Below, piece by piece: positions 8,211 through 12,996 of a DNA stretch of 12,996 nt (position 1 is its first letter; each line of letters starts with the position of its first letter). Made by a program: the position numbers and the translations under genes. The stretch lies in NCBI GenBank assembly GCA_015179045.1, contig WHUZ01000308.1, positions 1 to 12,996 on the forward strand, given 5' to 3'. Under the pieces are notes generated by a model. It did not search any database. It was given only the letters and a program-made list of their open reading frames with translations, and had not been told where the DNA came from. The stretch comes from Kalaharituber pfeilii. Taxonomy: Eukaryota > Ascomycota > Pezizomycetes > Pezizales > Pezizaceae.

Positions 8211-8402
8211 GTTAAAATCTTGAAAACAAGAAACTAGGAAGCGAGTAATATTACAAAGGTTAACATAGTTGATAGAGAGTCTATAATCTTCTAATAAGAT
8301 AGTGATTACTAGAATAGTTGCTTTATTAGTAGTATAATACTATTAGGAACTAATAGTAAGCACTAAGCAGAAAGCTTAGAGTTGATCAGGACAGGACACT
8401 AT
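8211..8402 (+). other. Tail of element B up to the A2 LTR, no gene seen
   Basis: The Pol frame continues weakly (KVNIVDRES) to a double stop near 8292. After that I see only AT-rich sequence with no motif. The last 20 bases contain GGACAGGACAC, which could be a decayed polypurine tract of B or ordinary flank at the A2 insertion site. Confidence 0.5.
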
Positions 8403-8997
8403 TATTATAGCTAAAGGTAAAGACCTACTGAATATCAGATAAGATACTACTATTGTATTATTATAAGACTTACTAAGATATATTTGATTAATATTAGGTG
8501 AGCTGCAGTACACTTTAGTTGTTTAGTAGTTACCTTATAGACGTGTATGTCAGTTCTTATATATATACTACACTAATACATGTACAGTACTTATGAAGCA
8601 ACTGATATCACTTATAATATCTTTACTAATAATGCATGGTTATAATATAGATAATACTTTACTTAATTATTAGTTTTAGAAAGGAGATCTATGTTATCAT
8701 ATGTTTCTATTATATTACTGCTTCTATATTTACTTATCTATTTTACAAGATAGTATTATTATATTACAGTCATATTATTAATTATTGATGAGTTATATAT
8801 AATGGGTGCTTAATATATAAGCTCTAGCTTTCACTATTAGTTAGAAAGAATTAAGACACTAGCAGTATCCTAAGTTTTACTTAAACTCTGAGTTTATTGC
8901 TTACCTCATACTTGCTCTTCCTTATCGCTTGCCTTTAGCTATACCATTTATACTGGACTACTACTGCTTTACAATATTGAAGTACCTGGCAGTAATA
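8403..8997 (+). repeat. 5' LTR of element A2 (595 bp)
   Basis: It is homologous end to end with the A1 LTR. It starts TATTATAG, which is TGTTATAG with one G-to-A change, and ends AGTAATA. Gag of the A family begins only 28 bp downstream, which makes it a 5' LTR. Relative to the A1 LTR it has lost more C and G. The stretch 8998-9025 between LTR and Gag start should hold the tRNA primer-binding site, but I cannot recognise one (no TGG start). Confidence 0.9.
8814..8820 (+). promoter_or_regulatory. TATA-like box in LTR A2
   Basis: TATATAA is at the same relative place as in the A1 LTR (6052-6058), followed in both by a CTAGCTTT or CTTAGCTTT stretch and the conserved TTAGTTAGAAAGAATTAAGA. It is a plausible U3 TATA element by position and conservation only. 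Confidence 0.45.
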
Positions 8998-9025
8998 TTA
9001 TACTATTGCTCTTTTATTTATTCCC

Positions 9026-11125
9026 ATGCTCTACATCCTACTTCTTATCATATTAATTGTATACTTGATAATTACTGATGACTATAATCTACTAACTTAT
9101 ATATAAGAATTAAAAGAGCAGATTAATTTCTACTACAATAAGCTTGTATCGCATCAATTACAGCAAGAACAACTCTATGCTGATATCAAATTTGTATAGC
9201 AAGAGGTCAATGAGAGGCACTGACTCTGAATAATTATTGATGACTACATCTGCTGACTAGTATCACAGCTGAATACCATACAGTGAGAGCTAGCTATTGC
9301 ATACTCGTATTTTTCCCTCATGTAAAGAACTAGACTTATATAAACTATTGTATTAGAAGCCTTCCAAGATAACTTTATAGAGGTCATCTCTCTACTTAGT
9401 AACTAACCTTTTAAGGACCTAAAGGAATATAAAGACTCAATCTATGGTTTTATGAAAGCTGATCCAAAATATGACTCTACTACTGAACTTCCAGTCACCT
9501 ATGTGCCTGGACTATTATCTAGAGCCAAAATCTTCAAAGCGATTAAATCTATAGAAGTATCTCTACAAAGAATGCTACATATACAATTTCAACTATTACT
9601 TTCTGTACTAGAATATCCTTTATCACAGTACTCTCAGCAGCAGCCATACCTTTGGTCTCAGAGCCACTTGATGCTATATCTACTACTACAGCAAGTCCCA
9701 ACCTTCCCTAAGATCTCGAGAGTGCAATTACTGAAACTGAAAGAATCATTTTTATGAGTATTTGAATCTATATAAGAATCTTCATCTCCATCCTCCTCAA
9801 AAAGAAAAAAGGCAGTATACTGAACCCTTATACTAGCTCCTGAGATATCAAAGAAGGTGGCAGAGGCCTATAAAGAAATACTAGAAATAGTAGCCTTCCA
9901 GAAGATTATAAATAAGACTGCTTAGAAGCTGAAGGAAGCTATGAAGCAAACTTTAGACAAAGCCAGAAAGGCTCTCATGGATATCGTGAACCTTACCACC
10001 ATCTACTACTAACAGAGGGAGGCTAATTAGAGTATGACTACCTACAACCTGGAAGCCCTGAAGAATGAACTCCTGGGGTACATTTAATAGCAGTATAATG
10101 ACTTCGATATTCACCTAAACTTACAATGGGTCACCTTAAATACTAAGTTTATGGCTACTCTTCAGCAACAAAGGAAGGACATTGTGATAGAATTTGCCAA
10201 TCAAATCAACCCTCTCATTACCGAATTCAATATGATGTTGGACACACTTAGGATCTTACTGAAACTGGCTTAGGTAAAGAAGTTGGATCCAGCCAAACCT
10301 TCTAAAAATACTCCTCCTATTAGTAACCTACCTTCTTCTTCAGATCCTCCTAGTAGTGGTAGCAGCACTAGCGGCCCCCTTCCTGGCAAATATCAACCTT
10401 CTCTATTAAAAGATCTATCTTTACCTCAACAAGAGCTAACAGTCTCTCTTTGAATTAATATACCAACCTTTAATAGATGATAGGACAAAGTAAATGATTT
10501 TTTCTACTGGTTTTAATCATACTTTTGGATGAATGGAGCTGATAGCCATCAACTAAGGCTCGACTTGCTTACCCAATGCATAGAGGAAAAAGTATTAGAC
10601 TGGTAGCATGATACTAAGGATACAGTAATAACCTAGACAGAAGCCAAAGTACTCATTCAGGCCGTATACTCTAATTCTTACAAAACTACTAAAGCTGTAT
10701 ACAAACTTTAAAATATAAAGCATATTAAAACCATTATTGACTTCTTCACAGAATTTAATAGGCTTAACTGAGTTACTAAAGTACCAATTTATGCTCTCAT
10801 TGCTATCATTATTCGAAACCTTAAGATTTAAGTTTAGAATTTAATAGCAGGATACCCTTAAGTGATAATGAACTGGAAGAAGTTTAAGCTACCCACTATT
10901 TCGATCGCTAGATATGCTATCACCCTATTAATCTCAAATCTCTCAGGCCCTTCATAAAAAAATACTAATACCTCAACTTCCTATTCATTCTCTGCTCCTC
11001 TAATATGCCATATACTCCAGAACCTAATAAACTATGACAGCATACCACTTCAGATCAAATACGACTGGAAAGCTTAGGGAGAATGTAGGAAATATGGACA
11101 GAAAAATCATAAAGAGAAGGACTGT
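9026..11125 (+). pseudogene. Gag remnant of copy A2, about 700 codons in one frame with about 30 stops
   Basis: ATG at 9026 opens a frame that runs without net shift for exactly 700 codons to the last Cys of the zinc knuckle; TAG follows at 11126. ATG 9026 is the best start because it is the only early in-frame ATG and lies 28 bp after the LTR. In order I see a Gln/Glu/Leu-rich helical stretch (about 9107-9190), SSSPSSSKRKKA (9779-9814), another helical stretch with TTYNLEALKNELL (about 10036-10074), a Pro/Ser/Gly linker (about 10300-10440), the capsid-like segment (INIPTFNR at 10454, KVNDFFYW, MNGADSHQLRLDLL) and a CCHC knuckle with one Cys lost. The open stretch 9452-9757 is only a stop-free part of this frame. 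It is dead as a coding sequence. Confidence 0.87.
11084..11125 (+). other. Zinc knuckle of Gag A2, second Cys lost
   Basis: The spacing matches A1 (C-x2-C-x4-H-x4-C), but the second ligand codon at 11093 is TAT (Tyr) instead of TGT, a G-to-A change. CAG at 11099 is kept where A1 has a TAG stop. The two copies therefore carry different single hits in the same 42 bases. Confidence 0.85.
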
Positions 11126-11351
11126 TAGTTAGGGTAGATATATAATAAACCCAAAAGTAATAATAAATGAAAGTGAGATGCAGGAACTGCTAAGACTCTT
11201 GAGAACTAAATAGAAAAAGCTCTGTAAAACAAAGATACATTGACTAAGGCACCCTCTATATTACTGAGTTGGACTCAGATAGAGAAGACATTAAAGAGAA
11301 ACTGGAGTTAGAAAACGAGTAGGAAGCCCTGACAGCACCTTCAACCAAGCT
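11126..11351 (+). other. Gag-Pol linker of A2
   Basis: It aligns with 1877-2106 of A1 and holds the acidic segment (ITELDSD at about 11260). A1 carries four extra bases near 1983-1990, so the relation between Gag and Pol frames differs between copies. No other motif is seen. Confidence 0.6.
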
Positions 11352-12996
11352 CCTGAATATCATCCTCTCCTCACTATTGATATTAAGTTCAAAAACTTCA
11401 ATTTCAAGGTCAGAACAATCATTAATATTAGTGTATCTGTTTCTTATATATCATAAAATTTGGGAAAGAGACTAGATTAGAAGAAAAGGGAAAAGCTGAT
11501 TGGAGTTAGATAAGGTAATAGATCTTTATTAAAAGGAGGAACTATAGTTGTCAATACTTCTTTTTCTTTGCTTAATGCTTTAAATTCCTATAGTAATAAG
11601 GCAGATAGAACTTTTAATTTAGATATAAAATGTTTGGACATGAGTGATAGAGAACTTCTTTTGGGATTATCTTGATTGTTAGAAAAAGATTTTTCGGTAG
11701 ATTGTCCTAATCTGCATTTTGTTCATAATATTTCTGGTTTAACTATTTCTTGTACTCTTATTAATCTCCCTTCTGTTTCTATTTTAGATTTAAATAAGGA
11801 AGCTTGGGAAGAAGGAGATATACTACAAATAATTGATGCATGCGAATGGTACTCCTATTATGCTAAAGTTTTTTTTTCAAAGAACAGAGTTACTGATTAC
11901 CCCCTTATAGATCTTAGGACCATGAGATCTTACTTAATGACCCTAATGCTAAAGTACCTAATGGCCTAATATATAAGAGTATGTGGAAAGAAGATGAAGC
12001 TCTAGCAAGATACTCAGAAGAGCATCTCTCTATTGACAATTTTAAATGGTTTCAATCAGCAGCTGATACACTAATACTTTTTGTTAGAAAAAAGGATAGA
12101 TTATTATAGTTATGTATAGACTATTGGTAGTTTAATAAGCTTACTATCTCGAACCGATATCCTCTATTACTAATGACTGACCTTCTCAAAAAGATGTAAA
12201 GAGTCAAATAGTTTATCAAATTAGGCCTCAAAAACAGTTACTATCTGATTCGAATCAAGTTTAGCAACTAATGGAAGATCACCTTCAAAACTAAGAAAGA
12301 TTTATTCAAATACATAGTTATACTCTTCAGATTGATTAATGCCCCACCCTCATTCTAAGAAATGATAGATAAGATACTGAAGAAACATCAGTAGAGTAGT
12401 CTGATATATTGATAACATACTAATCTATAGGGGAAGGACTAAATGGAAATACCAGAAGATAGTGAAATAGGTTTTGGCTAAGCTTACTAAATATGGACTT
12501 GCCATTAACTTCATAAAATCAGAGTTCTATATTAAAGAAACTATATGTCTTAGCCATCTTATCAATGAATCTAAAATCAAAATATAGCCAAAGAAACTTA
12601 GTGCCATCACCGACTATCCTATACCAATAAAGACGAAAGAGGTTCAAAAAGGTCTTGAGTTTTGCGAATTACTACTACTGGTTTATCTAAAATTATAGTA
12701 CTAAAACTCGACCACTAACCCAACTGACTAGAAATATACCTTTTACCTAAACTGAGGCATAACAACACTTCATTAATGAATTAAAGGATGCCTTCATGTC
12801 CGTACTAATACTCTGACAGTATGACTATAACCTTCTAATGATCATGGAAACTAAGACTAGCTACTAAGCTTTTGCAAGCATACTCTGTTAAGACTATACT
12901 ATTAACTAAGTTAAAACTCTTCACCTGATTGATTTCTACTCTAGAGCTCTTAATTCTGCAGAATGTAATTATTCTTTTCATGATAAGGAGCTTCTC
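11352..12996 (+). pseudogene. Pol remnant of copy A2: protease, RT, start of RNase H, partial
   Basis: Protease homology starts near HPLLTIDIKF in frame 3. The active-site triad reads Asn-Ile-Ser (11424-11432), so the catalytic Asp is lost. A run of nine T (11869-11877) adds two bases and moves the frame to 2 for the first part of RT (DEALARY, SAAD, LCIDY, YYLIRIK). One extra base near 12385 moves it to frame 3, where YIDN lies at 12405-12416, and another near 12650 shifts it again before the RNase H start. FYSRALNSAECNY and HDKELL close the window. The first RT Asp codon reads GGC (Gly). The open stretch 11676-11969 is protease-RT linker running out of frame after the T-run, not a gene. Confidence 0.9.

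Larger units (their letters stand above)
6235..8402 (+). mobile_element. Chromovirus element B, 3' half only, interrupted by A1
   Basis: This stretch carries a second gypsy Pol 3' half (RNase H, integrase, chromodomain) that differs clearly from A: for example the RNase H start reads EIDASNYTIEAVL here and GTDTSNQALAGIL in A1. It is more AT-rich and carries more stops than A1, suggesting greater age or stronger mutation. Homology begins in mid-domain at the right edge of the A1 LTR, and the sequence ends at the A2 LTR. No LTR of its own is visible in the window. Confidence 0.85.
8403..12996 (+). mobile_element. Ty3/gypsy chromovirus copy A2, degenerate, 3' end outside window
   Basis: 5' LTR, Gag, protease, RT and the start of RNase H align in order with A1, with a near-constant offset (position 1 with 9268; 3750 with 12996). 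The window edge cuts it in RNase H, at codons equivalent to DKELL. It is more AT-rich than A1 and its Pol has several small indels. It lies right of element B in the same orientation. Confidence 0.93.

Noticed and set aside
5643..8997. The block LTR-B-LTR as one complete element with A-type LTRs
   Set aside because: B starts inside a codon run of RNase H directly at the LTR edge, with no primer-binding site, Gag, protease or RT. The left LTR is already explained by its own upstream polypurine tract and Pol.
8998..9025. tRNA primer-binding site after the A2 LTR
   Set aside because: No TGG-starting sequence complementary to a tRNA 3' end is visible; it may be mutated beyond recognition or the element may prime differently.
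1..12996. CRISPR array, tRNA or rRNA genes, bacterial operon or defence genes
   Set aside because: No regularly spaced short repeats, cloverleaf-like sequence or rRNA-like blocks were seen; the only repeats are the LTRs and the two A copies.

Overview
The whole window is decayed LTR retrotransposon sequence, all on the + strand. I see no host gene, tRNA, rRNA, CRISPR array or intact coding sequence. The recognisable parts are Ty3/gypsy elements of the chromovirus type: Gag with a zinc knuckle, then protease, reverse transcriptase, RNase H, integrase with a GPY motif, and a C-terminal chromodomain. Decay is mostly C-to-T and G-to-A changes that turn Trp, Gln and Arg codons into stops. This suggests a repeat-rich heterochromatic block of a filamentous fungus, most likely an ascomycete with repeat-induced point mutation (RIP). 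I cannot name a species.

Layout. (1) Positions 1-6234 are element A1, cut by the left window edge: Gag remnant (1 to about 2106), Pol remnant (2107-5394), a 3' untranslated tail with polypurine tract (5395-5642) and a 592-bp 3' LTR (5643-6234). (2) Positions 6235-8402 are element B, an older and more AT-rich chromovirus of a different lineage. Only the RNase H, integrase and chromodomain part plus a tail is present. (3) Positions 8403-12996 are element A2, same family as A1: a 595-bp 5' LTR (8403-8997), Gag remnant (9026-11125) and Pol remnant (from about 11352) running off the right edge within RNase H.

How the parts relate. B homology starts in mid-Pol right after the A1 LTR, so A1 appears to have inserted into B; B's 5' half should lie left of A1, outside the window. 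A2 begins about 110 bp past the last recognisable reading frame of B, in the same orientation, so it is probably a second insertion into or beside B. Position 1 of A1 aligns with 9268 of A2, so A1's 5' LTR should start about 865 bp left of the window and the full A element is about 7.1 kb.

None of the three elements could encode working enzymes: stops are frequent and catalytic residues are lost in protease, reverse transcriptase and integrase. The points most worth a second look are the codon-level nesting junction, the long frame-preserved but stop-riddled Pol of A1, the mixed mutation contexts, the G-rich C-poor protease segment, and the unusually long Gag N-terminus. I found no convincing new biological system here.
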